64,000 nucleotides of DNA, taken from NCBI RefSeq assembly GCF_019599145.1, contig NZ_CP080647.1, positions 1,736,001 through 1,800,000 on the forward strand. The letters run 5' to 3'. Shown here piece by piece: positions 54,365-61,924 of the stretch. Both the position numbers and the translations under genes were made by a program. The notes beneath the pieces are model-generated. The model saw nothing but the letters and a program-made list of their open reading frames with translations. It did no database searches and had not been told where the DNA came from. This DNA is from Streptomyces akebiae. Lineage in GTDB: Bacteria; Actinomycetota; Actinomycetes; Streptomycetales; Streptomycetaceae. Each line of letters begins with the position of its first letter. The stretch's first letter is position 1.

Positions 54365-54874
54365 TCAGCCCGCCTGTTCGGCGAACGCCTGGTACGCCTC
54401 GTCGTCGAAGAGGACGAACCTGACCTCCTCGACCGAGGTCTCGGTGGAGCGGACCGTCTCCACGGCGATACGGGCGGCGTCCGCCATGGGCCAGCCGTAG
54501 ACACCGGCTGAAACGGCGGGGAAGGCGACGGTCCGGGCTCCCAACTCGTCGGCGACACGGAGGGACTCGCGGTAGCAGGAGGCGAGGAGCGCGGAGCGGT
54601 CGAGGCTCTGGCTGTGGACGGGTCCGACCGTGTGGATGACCCAGCGCGCGTCCAGGTCGCCCGCCGTCGTGGCCACGGCCTGGCCGGTGGGCAGGCCACT
54701 GCCGTAATGAGAGGCGCGGAGTTTGCGGCAGTCGGCCAGGATGGCAGGGCCGCCGCGCCGGTGGATGGCGCCGTCCACTCCTCCCCCGCCCAGGAGGGAG
54801 GAGTTGGCCGCGTTGACGATGGCGTCGACGGACTGCTGGGTGATGTCGCCCCGGACGAGGGTGATGGTGGTCAT
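54365..54874 (-). CDS. Macrodomain O-acetyl-ADP-ribose deacetylase
   Basis: 169 residues. Macro-D signature: ITLVRGDITQQSVDAIVNAA NSSLLGGGGVDGAIHRRGG (ADP-ribose-binding GGGGVDGAIH with catalytic Asp) and the second loop FPAVSAGVYGWPMADAARIA. It hydrolyses O-acetyl-ADP-ribose or removes mono-ADP-ribose from acidic residues. Typical full-length single macrodomain. Its substrate is the product of sirtuins such as that at 47825-48559. Confidence 0.92.
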   Translation of the reverse strand: MTTITLVRGDITQQSVDAIVNAANSSLLGGGGVDGAIHRRGGPAILADCRKLRASHYGSGLPTGQAVATTAGDLDARWVIHTVGPVHSQSLDRSALLASCYRESLRVADELGARTVAFPAVSAGVYGWPMADAARIAVETVRSTETSVEEVRFVLFDDEAYQAFAEQAG

Positions 54875-55043
54875 GCCCGCCTCTATATCAGCCGACGGGA
54901 CGGGCGAGCCTCCGATTTCGACCGGCTCCGTGACGGGCGCGACCGGCGACGGTGACCGTACGGAACCAGCCTCGGCGGCGGTCGGGACCGGCCCGCGCCA
55001 CGGGCCTCGCCGGGCCCGGGGGCGGGGGCCGATCCCGTACGGT

Positions 55044-56237
55044 CTACCAGCCGACCGGCAGCGACCGCACCCCGTGGACCGTGGTCATCGTCAGCGCGAA
55101 GTCCTCCGGAGGCACGGTCAGACGCAGTCCCGGCAGGCGGTCGAAGAGGGCGGGCAGGCCGACCTGGAGTTCCGCGCGGGCGAGGGACTGGCCGATGCAC
55201 TGGTGCAGTCCGTGGCCGAAGGCCAGGTGGCCGGCGGCGCTGCGGCGGACGTCCAGGGTGTCGGGGTCGGTGAAGGCGGACGGGTCGCGGTTGGCCGCCT
55301 GGAGCGCGACGAGCACGCCCTCACCCGCGCGGACACGGACGCCGGCCACCTCCACGTCCTCGGTGGCGATCCGGCGCAGTCCCGAGTGCGCGACGGTCAG
55401 ATGACGCAGGAGTTCCTCGACGGCACCGGGCCACAGACCGGGCTCCGCGCGCAGGGCGGCCAGTTGCGCCGGGTGGCGCAGCAGGGCCACGACCGCCAGC
55501 GGGAACATGTTCGCGGTCGTCTCGTGTCCTGCCACCAGCAACAGCGAGGCGATGCCGACGGCCTCGGGCGCGCTCACCTCGCCGGTCGCCACCCGGTCCC
55601 GCGCGAGGCGTGAGAGGAGATCGTCGGTGGGCTCCCGGGCGCGCCGGGCGAGCAGTTCACCCAGGTACGTGTGGAGGGCCTTGCGGGCGGCCATCATCTC
55701 CTTCGGTCCCGACGAGAGACTGCTGAACGCGTTCGCCTGCCGCTGGAAGAAGTCGTGGTCCTCGTACGGCACGCCCAGCAGCTCGCAGATGGCGAGCGAG
55801 GGCAGCGGCAGGGCGTACGCCTTCACCAGGTCGGCGGTCGTGGCGCCGTCCGCCGTCATCGCGCCGAGCAGTTCGCCGCAGATCCGGGCGAGCGCCGGCC
55901 TCAGCTGTTCGATGCGGCGGAAGGTGAAGTCGGGGATCAGGACGCGGCGCAGGCGGGTGTGGTCGGGCGGGTCCATCATGAAGAACTGCCCCGGCGCGCG
56001 GGGCGGCGACTGCGGGCGGAAGCCGGGGAAGCCGTCGTGGGTCGCGTCGGCGCTGAAGCGGGGATCGGCGAGGACCGCGCGGGCGTCCTCGTGCCGGGTG
56101 ATCAGCCACGGGCTGTTGTCACCCCAGATCGTCACCCGCCGGATCGGCTCCTCGGAACGCCACTTGGCGTACTCCGGCGACGGGTCGAGCAGCGGGCGCA
56201 GGGTGGGGAGGGGAGGGTGGGAAGGGTGGGTGGTCAT
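55044..56237 (-). CDS. Cytochrome P450
   Basis: 397 residues. P450 marks: FMMDPPDHTRLRRVLIPDFT (C helix), I-helix oxygen motif LLLVAGHETTANMFPLAV (AGHETT), K-helix Glu-x-x-Arg in VEELLRHLTV, and heme loop LAFGHGLHQCIGQSLARAEL with ligand Cys347. N-terminus without membrane anchor, so a soluble bacterial class I enzyme (CYP105/107-like by eye) needing ferredoxin; none is adjacent. It starts inside the stop of the phosphodiesterase-like gene (ATGA), which ties it to the Ebo-type cluster as its last gene. Substrate unknown; likely the cluster's small molecule. Confidence 0.93.
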   Translation of the reverse strand: MTTHPSHPPLPTLRPLLDPSPEYAKWRSEEPIRRVTIWGDNSPWLITRHEDARAVLADPRFSADATHDGFPGFRPQSPPRAPGQFFMMDPPDHTRLRRVLIPDFTFRRIEQLRPALARICGELLGAMTADGATTADLVKAYALPLPSLAICELLGVPYEDHDFFQRQANAFSSLSSGPKEMMAARKALHTYLGELLARRAREPTDDLLSRLARDRVATGEVSAPEAVGIASLLLVAGHETTANMFPLAVVALLRHPAQLAALRAEPGLWPGAVEELLRHLTVAHSGLRRIATEDVEVAGVRVRAGEGVLVALQAANRDPSAFTDPDTLDVRRSAAGHLAFGHGLHQCIGQSLARAELQVGLPALFDRLPGLRLTVPPEDFALTMTTVHGVRSLPVGW

Positions 56238-57634
56238 GCGTGCGGCTCCTCTCGCGTCAGACCCGCGAGGCCTAGCAGCAGGGACTTGATCTCGGTGGCG
56301 GCGTACGCGTCGCGGGCCGGCTCGCTCGTGGAGCACAGCAGGACGGGACCGTCGTCGGGGTCGGCGGGGAGGCGGCCGTGGCTTCCCCGGATGCCGGCGG
56401 GGTCCAGCGGCACCGTGCTGATGCGGTAGCGGAAGCCCAGCTTCTTGCGGGCGACCTGGCCGATGGCGCGCAGCTTCACCGCGGGGACGGTCTCGTCGTA
56501 GAGCAGCTCGGCGGGGTCGTAGCCGGGCTTGCGGTGGATCTCGACCTGGCGGGCGAAGTCGGGGGCACGCGCGTCGTCGAGCCAGTAGTAGTACGTGAAC
56601 CAGGCGTCGGGGTCGGCGACGGCGACGAGTTCGCCGGAGCGTTCGTGGTCCAGGCCGTGCGCGGCCTTGCCCTCGGCGTCCAACACCTCCTCCACACCGT
56701 CGAGTTCGGCCAGGAGCTTCGCGACCTCCGCCGTGTCGGCCGGGTCCCGTACGTACACGTGGGCCACTTGGTGGTCGGCGACCGCGAAGGCCCGTGAGGT
56801 CCAGGGGTCGAGGTACTCCATGCCGTCCTGGGTGTGCACCTGGAGCAGTCCGGCCCGGCGCAGGGCCCGGTTGATGTCGACGGGGCGGGACACGGGCGTG
56901 ATGCCGTACTCGCTGAGGGCGACGACCGTGGCGTCCTCGCGCAGGAAGTGGTCGAGCAACGGGCGTAGCGCGTCGTCGAGTTGGCGGGCGGCGCGGATCG
57001 TGGCCGGTGAGTCCGGGCCGGATCGCTGTGGCTCGTAGTCGAGTTGGGGGAGGTAGACGAGAGTGAGGTCCGGGTCGTGCTCGTCGAAGACCTGGCGGGC
57101 GGCGCCCAGGATCCACTGGGTGGAGGGCATGCCTGCGTTGGGGCCCCAGTAGGTGAACAGGGGGAACGGGCCCAGGCGGTCGGTGAGTTCGTCGTGCAGG
57201 CTCGGCGGCCAGGTGTAGCAGTCGGGTTCCTTGCGGCCGTCGGAGTAGTACACCGGTCGCGGGGTGACCGTGAGGTCGACGTCCGCGCCCATCGCGTACC
57301 ACCAGCAGATGTTGGCGACCTTGTACCCGGGATCGGTCCTGCGGGCCGTCTCCCAGATCTTCTCGCCGCCGACGAGCGCGTTGTGCTGGCGCCACAGCAG
57401 CACCTCGCCGAGGTCCCGGAAGTACCAGCCGTTGCCGACCGCGCCGTGCCCGGCGGGCGGTTCGCCGGTGAGGAACGTGGACTGGACCGTGCAGGTCACG
57501 GCGGGCAGGACGGGGTCGAGCCGGGCCTGGAAGCCACGCTCGCCGAGGGCGGCCACGGCGGGCATGTGCGCCAGCAGTTTCGGGGTGAGTCCGACGATGT
57601 CGAGTACGACGAGCCGGCGGGATCGGGTGCTCAT
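56234..57634 (-). CDS. Alkaline phosphatase-fold phosphodiesterase (EboF-like)
   Basis: 466 residues (MSTRSRRLVVLDIVGLTPKL). Nucleotide pyrophosphatase/phosphodiesterase fold: metal Asp in VVLDIVGL, nucleophile Thr in LPAVTCTVQSTFLTGEPP, LTLVYLPQLDYEPQRSGPDS for the second metal set, then VVALSEYGITPVSRPVDINR where most family members have SDHGM, and VADHQVAHVYVRD. Such a protein (EboF) belongs to the Ebo metabolite-traffic set. It may release a phosphate or nucleotide group from a cluster intermediate. Good ribosome site GAGGAG; start overlaps a small upstream ORF stop, stop overlaps the P450 ATG. Confidence 0.85.
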   Translation of the reverse strand: MSTRSRRLVVLDIVGLTPKLLAHMPAVAALGERGFQARLDPVLPAVTCTVQSTFLTGEPPAGHGAVGNGWYFRDLGEVLLWRQHNALVGGEKIWETARRTDPGYKVANICWWYAMGADVDLTVTPRPVYYSDGRKEPDCYTWPPSLHDELTDRLGPFPLFTYWGPNAGMPSTQWILGAARQVFDEHDPDLTLVYLPQLDYEPQRSGPDSPATIRAARQLDDALRPLLDHFLREDATVVALSEYGITPVSRPVDINRALRRAGLLQVHTQDGMEYLDPWTSRAFAVADHQVAHVYVRDPADTAEVAKLLAELDGVEEVLDAEGKAAHGLDHERSGELVAVADPDAWFTYYYWLDDARAPDFARQVEIHRKPGYDPAELLYDETVPAVKLRAIGQVARKKLGFRYRISTVPLDPAGIRGSHGRLPADPDDGPVLLCSTSEPARDAYAATEIKSLLLGLAGLTREEPHA

Positions 57635-57741
57635 CGCCGGTGCTCCTCGGTGCTGGGCCAAAGGCTCATCGATGGTTCTCCTTGAGGGTGGGCCGGGAGC
57701 CCGGTCAGGGGCTTCCCCGCGGGACGGTGTCGGGGACTCAT
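57631..57741 (-). CDS. Small coupled ORF between EboE-like and EboF-like genes
   Basis: 36 residues: begins MSPRHRPAGKPLTGLPAHPQ and ends MSLWPSTEEHRR. Its ATG overlaps the upstream EboE-like stop (ATGA) and its TGA overlaps the downstream ATG (ATGA), so it fills the 103-base gap exactly. A second internal ATG (57669) has AAGGAG at ideal distance and would give a 12-residue peptide. No known domain. It could be a translational bridge rather than a functional peptide. Confidence 0.45.
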   Translation of the reverse strand: MSPRHRPAGKPLTGLPAHPQGEPSMSLWPSTEEHRR

Positions 57742-58970
57742 CGCTGATCGTCCTTGAGGCCGAGGCCGGTCAACCGGTCGCGGGCCCACGCGAGTTCGGC
57801 GGCGATCCCACCGGGCAGGTCGGTGGGCGGTTCGGGCAGGACGGACCAGGTGTAGGTCTCGACCTCGATGTGGTCGCAGTCGGCCGCGGGCCCGCCGAGC
57901 AGTCCGGCCAGGACCTCGCCCAACTGGTCGGCGGTGGTGCGCAGCGGCGGTTCGGGGTCGGCGTGCAGCGGGGCGTGGAAGTGGACGCGCCAGGGGCCGG
58001 TGTCCGTGGGCAGGCCCCCGTCCAGCGCGTCCGGCAGATCGTCGACGCCCCGCACCTCCGGATCCCCCTGCTCGGCCGGCGTGCGCTTGTCCGGGTCCGT
58101 CCACCGTGCCGCCGTGCGCTGCTCCCGGTCCTTCCATCTGGCCGCCGTGCGCGTCTGGTGCAGGAAGCGTGGTTCGGCGAGGCGCCGCAGGGCCGCGCGG
58201 GCGGTGGGGTCGGCCGGGTCGGCGGCCTCCACCGCGCAGGACGCCTGGAGCTTGACGACCGGCAGACCGGCCTCGGCCAGGCGGCGCAGGGCCGCGCCGG
58301 GTTCCTCGAACTGCACGGCGAGGTGGCAGGCGTCGAGACAGACACCGAGCCGTTCGGGGTCGAGCCCGCGCAGTTCCCGTACGGCCTGGGCGGTGGTCTC
58401 CACGACGCAGCCGGGCTCGGGTTCGAAGCCGACGCGGACGCGGCGGCCGGTGTCCGACTCGATCGTGGCGAGCCCGGCGGCGAGCCGGTCCAGGGCACGG
58501 CGGGCGGTGTCGGCGCGGTCCGGCGGCCAGGGTGTGCGCCAGGCCAGCGGCAGGGTGGAGACGCTGCCGCGCTCCGCGTCGTCGGGCAGGAGCGCGGCGA
58601 GGACACGGGCGCAGTCGAGGGTGTGGCTCAGGCGGGCCTCGTCCGCCCAGTCGGGGAGGTAGACGTCCTTCTTGACCACTTCGCGGTGGAACCCGGCGTA
58701 GGGGAAGGCGTTCAGGGTGACGGTCTCCAGGCCGCGGGCTTCGAGTTCGTCCTTGAGGCGCCGTGACTCGCCCGGTTCCGAGGTCAGTCGGGCGACGACG
58801 TCACGGGCGAGCCAGAGTCCGATGCCCAGCCGGTCGACGCCCAGCCGCTCCCGCACCGGTTCCGCGTGGTCGGCGAGTTGCGCGAGGACGCCGTCGAGGT
58901 CCTCCGCCTGATGGACGTTGCTGCAGTAGCCGAGGTGGACGGCGGTGCCGTCGGGATGCCGGAAGCGCAT
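57738..58970 (-). CDS. TIM-barrel protein, EboE-like metabolite traffic protein
   Basis: 410 residues (MRFRHPDGTAVHLGYCSNVH). Xylose-isomerase-like TIM barrel: LGYCSNVHQAEDLDGVLAQL, LNAFPYAGFHREVVKKDVYL, RRVRVGFEPEPGCVVETTAQ (metal Glu), RLGVCLDACHLAVQFEEP (metal Asp/His) and a C-terminal DHIEVETYTWSVLPE. These match the EboE group, whose reaction is not known. A charged segment (about 275-315) is inserted before the last strands. GAGGGG ahead of the ATG; 10 bases after the TatD-like gene. Confidence 0.85.
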   Translation of the reverse strand: MRFRHPDGTAVHLGYCSNVHQAEDLDGVLAQLADHAEPVRERLGVDRLGIGLWLARDVVARLTSEPGESRRLKDELEARGLETVTLNAFPYAGFHREVVKKDVYLPDWADEARLSHTLDCARVLAALLPDDAERGSVSTLPLAWRTPWPPDRADTARRALDRLAAGLATIESDTGRRVRVGFEPEPGCVVETTAQAVRELRGLDPERLGVCLDACHLAVQFEEPGAALRRLAEAGLPVVKLQASCAVEAADPADPTARAALRRLAEPRFLHQTRTAARWKDREQRTAARWTDPDKRTPAEQGDPEVRGVDDLPDALDGGLPTDTGPWRVHFHAPLHADPEPPLRTTADQLGEVLAGLLGGPAADCDHIEVETYTWSVLPEPPTDLPGGIAAELAWARDRLTGLGLKDDQR

Positions 58971-58980
58971 GGGGGTCCCC

Positions 58981-59835
58981 TCACTCCCCGCCGCGCCGGA
59001 CGGAGTTGCCCTGGAAGCTCGACTCCTCGTCCGGTTTGGGCTCGTCGAGGTCCAGCCGTCCGCTCTGGCCGTAGAACGCGACCGGGTTGCGCCACAGCAC
59101 CCGGTCCACGGTGTCGTCGTCGAACCCGGCGGCGAGCATGGCGTCCGCGGTCTTCCGGGTCTTGAGTGGATCCGAACGGCCCCAGTCGGCGGCCGAGTTG
59201 ACGAGGACGCGCTCGGTGCCGTGCTCCTGGAGGATGGTCACCATGCGGTCCTCGCTCATCTTGGTCCTGGGGTAGATCGAGAATCCGGCCCAGCAGCCGC
59301 TGTCGAGGACCATGCCCACGGTCAGCTCGTTGAGGTGGTCCAGGACGACGAGTTCGGGGGCGATGCCCGACTCCCGTACGACGTCCAGGGTCCGACGGGT
59401 CCCGGTGGCCTTGTCGCGGTGCGGGGTGTGCACGAGGGCGGGCAGTTCGTGCTCGATCGCGAACTGGAGCTGGAGCGCCAGGGCGTCGTCCTCCTCCGGC
59501 GTCATGGAGTCGTAGCCGATCTCGCCGACCGCGACCACCCGGTCCTTGGCGAGGTAGCGGGGCAGTTCGTCCAGGACGGGCCGGCACCGCGGATCGTTGG
59601 CCTCCTTGGGGTTGAGGGCGATCGTGCAGAAGTGCTGGATGCCGAACTGGGCGGCTCGGTAGGGCTCCCAGCCGAGCAGCGCGTCGAAGTAGTCGTAGAA
59701 GCTCTCGGGCGAGGTACGGGGCTGACCCAGCCAGAACGCCGGCTCGACGACGGCGCGCACTCCGGCCGCGTGCATCGCCTCGTAGTCGTCGGTGGTGCGG
59801 GAGGTCATGTGGATGTGGGGGTCGAAGATGCGCAC
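58981..59835 (-). CDS. TatD-family metal-dependent hydrolase (EboB-like)
   Basis: 284 residues from GTG (VRIFDPHIHMTSRTTDDYEA). Amidohydrolase-type TIM barrel: metal His pair in DPHIH, VVAVGEIGYDSM (metal Glu), LVHTPHRDKATGTRRTL (His), VVLDHLNELTVGMVL (His) and RVLVNSAADWGRSDPLKT (catalytic Asp). Differs from DNase-type TatD in the extended N-terminal loop around AFWLGQPRTSPESFYDYF. In Ebo clusters this is EboB. A longer upstream reading frame through the repeat region is not credible. Confidence 0.87.
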   Translation of the reverse strand: MRIFDPHIHMTSRTTDDYEAMHAAGVRAVVEPAFWLGQPRTSPESFYDYFDALLGWEPYRAAQFGIQHFCTIALNPKEANDPRCRPVLDELPRYLAKDRVVAVGEIGYDSMTPEEDDALALQLQFAIEHELPALVHTPHRDKATGTRRTLDVVRESGIAPELVVLDHLNELTVGMVLDSGCWAGFSIYPRTKMSEDRMVTILQEHGTERVLVNSAADWGRSDPLKTRKTADAMLAAGFDDDTVDRVLWRNPVAFYGQSGRLDLDEPKPDEESSFQGNSVRRGGE

Positions 59836-60155
59836 GGGCAGGCCTTTTCCTCGGGTGATCCGGTGAACCGCGCCGGCGGTGGCCGTGGCGGTGACGATGA
59901 GGGGAGGTGGCCGGACGGACACGGTGACCATGCGGAGGCCGTGGCCGTGCGGGAGCGGTGGCTGCGGTGTGGCGGTGGCCGTGGTGTTGCGCTTACTGCG
60001 GTGGTGCGGCAAGGCAGCGGCTAGGGGTGGCCGTGGCCACGAGGATGCGATGGCCAGGGGAAGAGGCGAGGGCTGGGGAAGGTCGCGTCTACGGGAGGCA
60101 ATGGCCAGGCGAAGGCCGTGGCCAGGGGAAGGCAAGGGCCAGGGGAAGGCCGTGG
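59836..60155 (-). other. Gene-free spacer with degenerate repeats inside the Ebo-type cluster
   Basis: 320 bases between the EboA-like stop and the TatD-like start, the only large gap inside the cluster. Its composition is strongly strand-biased (G-rich on the plus strand) with many GGCC, GTGGCC and GGGGAAGG words, ending in a clear 17-base tandem repeat. No ORF with coding character was seen. It may hold an internal promoter. Confidence 0.6.
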
Positions 60156-60170
60156 CTAGGGGGAGGCCGT
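60103..60170 (+). repeat. 17-bp tandem repeat across the EboA-like stop codon
   Basis: Four units of 17 bases: GGCCAGGCGAAGGCCGT, GGCCAGGGGAAGGCAAG, GGCCAGGGGAAGGCCGT, GGCTAGGGGGAGGCCGT. The fourth contains the stop (TAG on the minus strand at 60156-60158), so the last few codons of the gene belong to the repeat. Weaker copies extend left to about 60049. Confidence 0.9.
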
Positions 60171-60941
60171 GGCCCGATGGAGCGCCTCCAGGGCGTGCTC
60201 GGCGGCCTCTCGGCGCTCGGGCGCGGCGGCCCGCGTCTCCGCGGTGAGTCCGTCGGTGAGCCGGTCGGCTGCGGGGAAGGGCCGGACGACGGGCCAGATG
60301 TCCGCCGGTACGTCGCGCCCGGCGGCGACCCGCTCGTGCGCGAAGTCGGCCAGCATCCGGGCGAGTTCGGCGTCGGCACGGGCGGGAAGCCCGTCGATCC
60401 GGCCCAGTGGGATCTCCTGGAACACGCACTTCAGCACGGCCTGCCGGTACTCGGCGTCCGGCAGCCGGGCCGCGCCGTACGGGCCGAGGGCGGCCTCGAT
60501 GACGCCGCTGTCGTTGCCCCGCAGGGCTTCACGGACTAGTGGCAGGGCGAGGTCGCCGAGGGGCTCCCTGGCCGCGTCGCCGCCGTCCGGGGCGGCGAGC
60601 AGCGGCAGGGTCCGCAGGACCGCCCGCTGTTCGGCCGGGTCGCCGTGGCGGTGCAGGCCGGCCAGTTCGTCGGCCAGCGGCTGTCCGCCCAGCGGCAACG
60701 CGGTCAGCAGGACGGCGCGGGCCGCCTCGTCGACGGTCCAGCGCGCGTCCAGCCGGGCACGCCCGCAGCGTCTTCGGGCGGCGGGGAACAGGGTGCGTAC
60801 GGCAGCGGGGTGTGCGGTGACACGGGCCACGGCCTCGTCGAGCCAGGCGCGGGCGGCCGGGGCCGGCGGGTGGTGGGCGAGGAGTGTTCGGGGATCGGAG
60901 TGTTCGGCCGTCTCGGAGGGCGGCATTCGGGTGGAGACCAT
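60156..60941 (-). CDS. EboA-domain protein
   Basis: 261 residues, helical and without catalytic motifs. TVDEAARAVLLTALPLGGQP, RHGDPAEQRAVLRTLPLLAA, VREALRGNDSGVIEAALGPY, YRQAVLKCVFQEIPLGRIDG and ADAELARMLADFAHERVAAG DVPADIWP match the HEAT-like EboA proteins as I know them (AVLKC/NPYA.. type core and the RMLxxxAHER segment). The function is unknown; EboA occurs with EboB-F in clusters for metabolite transport. AGGAGG sits 16 bases before the ATG. The C-terminus enters a 17-bp tandem repeat. Confidence 0.8.
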   Translation of the reverse strand: MVSTRMPPSETAEHSDPRTLLAHHPPAPAARAWLDEAVARVTAHPAAVRTLFPAARRRCGRARLDARWTVDEAARAVLLTALPLGGQPLADELAGLHRHGDPAEQRAVLRTLPLLAAPDGGDAAREPLGDLALPLVREALRGNDSGVIEAALGPYGAARLPDAEYRQAVLKCVFQEIPLGRIDGLPARADAELARMLADFAHERVAAGRDVPADIWPVVRPFPAADRLTDGLTAETRAAAPERREAAEHALEALHRATASP

Positions 60942-61043
60942 GACGGAACAACCTCCTGTGGGGGTGGAGGACCCGGAGTGCGGGGTGGGGCTGAAGGGGG
61001 CACGACGTGACGGGTGGCGGGTGAGATCGTCGGGCAGGGTCGG

Positions 61044-61892
61044 TCAGGTCGTCGCCGCACGCAGGAAGTCGAGGGAGCGGCGGGCCACTTCGGGGGCGTC
61101 GAGGGAACCGCCCTGGATTTCCACGGAGACCAGTCCGCGGTGGTCGAGGTCCTGGAGGGCGGCGAGCACGGGTGGGAAGTCGATCTCGCCGGTGCCGAGT
61201 TCGAGATGCCGGTGGACGCCCCTCCGCATGTCCTCGATCTGGACGTTCAGCAGACGCGGCGCGGCGAGGCGGACGCACTCCAGCACGGTCCGGTCCTCCA
61301 CGCAGTGCGCGTGCCCCACGTCGAGGGTGATGCCGAACAGCTCGTGCCCACCGACCAGGTCGGCGAGTTCGAGGCACCGCTCCACGGTGTCGACGAACAT
61401 GTACGGCTCGGGTTCGAAGGCCAGCGAGACGCCGTACTCCTCCGCCGTCTCCAGGACGCTCTCGACGCCCGCCGCGAGCCGTTTCCACGCGTCCCGCTCC
61501 GGCAGCCCGTCGTCGGGCGCCGGGCCGCTGCACAGGTGGACGGTGGGCGAGCCGAGGTCGGCGGCGATGCGTACGGCCCGTCGCAGCAGGTCGGTCCTGC
61601 GCTCGGCCCCGTCGGCCATGAGGGTCGGCTGGTGCTTGCCCCAGGGGTCGAGGAGGTAGGGCGCGCCGGTCTCCACCGTGACGTCCAGCCCGTGCCGGGC
61701 CAGGTCCCGGGCGATCTCGGCCACCCGCCGGGGCAGGTCGTCCGCGTACGGGTCGAGATGGCCGTGGTCGAGGGTGAGGGCGACACCGTCGTAGCCGAGG
61801 TCGGCGAGGACCGCGAGGACGTCGCCCAGCCGGTGGTTGGTGAAGCCGTTGGTGCCGTAGCCGAATCTGAGGGGGGTGGGGGGCGGGGTCAT
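61044..61892 (-). CDS. Sugar phosphate isomerase/epimerase-like TIM barrel
   Basis: 282 residues (MTPPPTPLRFGYGTNGFTNH). AP-endonuclease-2/xylose-isomerase fold: GYDGVALTLDHGHLDPYADD, SPTVHLCSGPAPDD, VSLAFEPEPYMFVDTVERCL (metal Glu), FGITLDVGHAHCVEDRTVLE (metal Asp/His) and VSVEIQGGSLDAPEVARRS (metal Glu). It should isomerise or epimerise a sugar or cyclitol (inosose-type) substrate. It shows the same barrel class as the EboE-like protein but is shorter and more canonical. Good ribosome site GGAGG; 32 bases after the prenyltransferase gene. Confidence 0.87.
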   Translation of the reverse strand: MTPPPTPLRFGYGTNGFTNHRLGDVLAVLADLGYDGVALTLDHGHLDPYADDLPRRVAEIARDLARHGLDVTVETGAPYLLDPWGKHQPTLMADGAERRTDLLRRAVRIAADLGSPTVHLCSGPAPDDGLPERDAWKRLAAGVESVLETAEEYGVSLAFEPEPYMFVDTVERCLELADLVGGHELFGITLDVGHAHCVEDRTVLECVRLAAPRLLNVQIEDMRRGVHRHLELGTGEIDFPPVLAALQDLDHRGLVSVEIQGGSLDAPEVARRSLDFLRAATT

Positions 61893-61924
61893 TCCGGCTT
61901 TCCTCCTGCGGAGGTCCGTGCTGT

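Noticed and set aside
58981..60429. 482-residue TatD-like reading reaching through the repeat region
   Set aside because: The added N-terminus is the translated tandem repeat (Pro/His/Leu-rich) and overlaps the EboA-like gene; the GTG before the DPHIH motif fits the family start.
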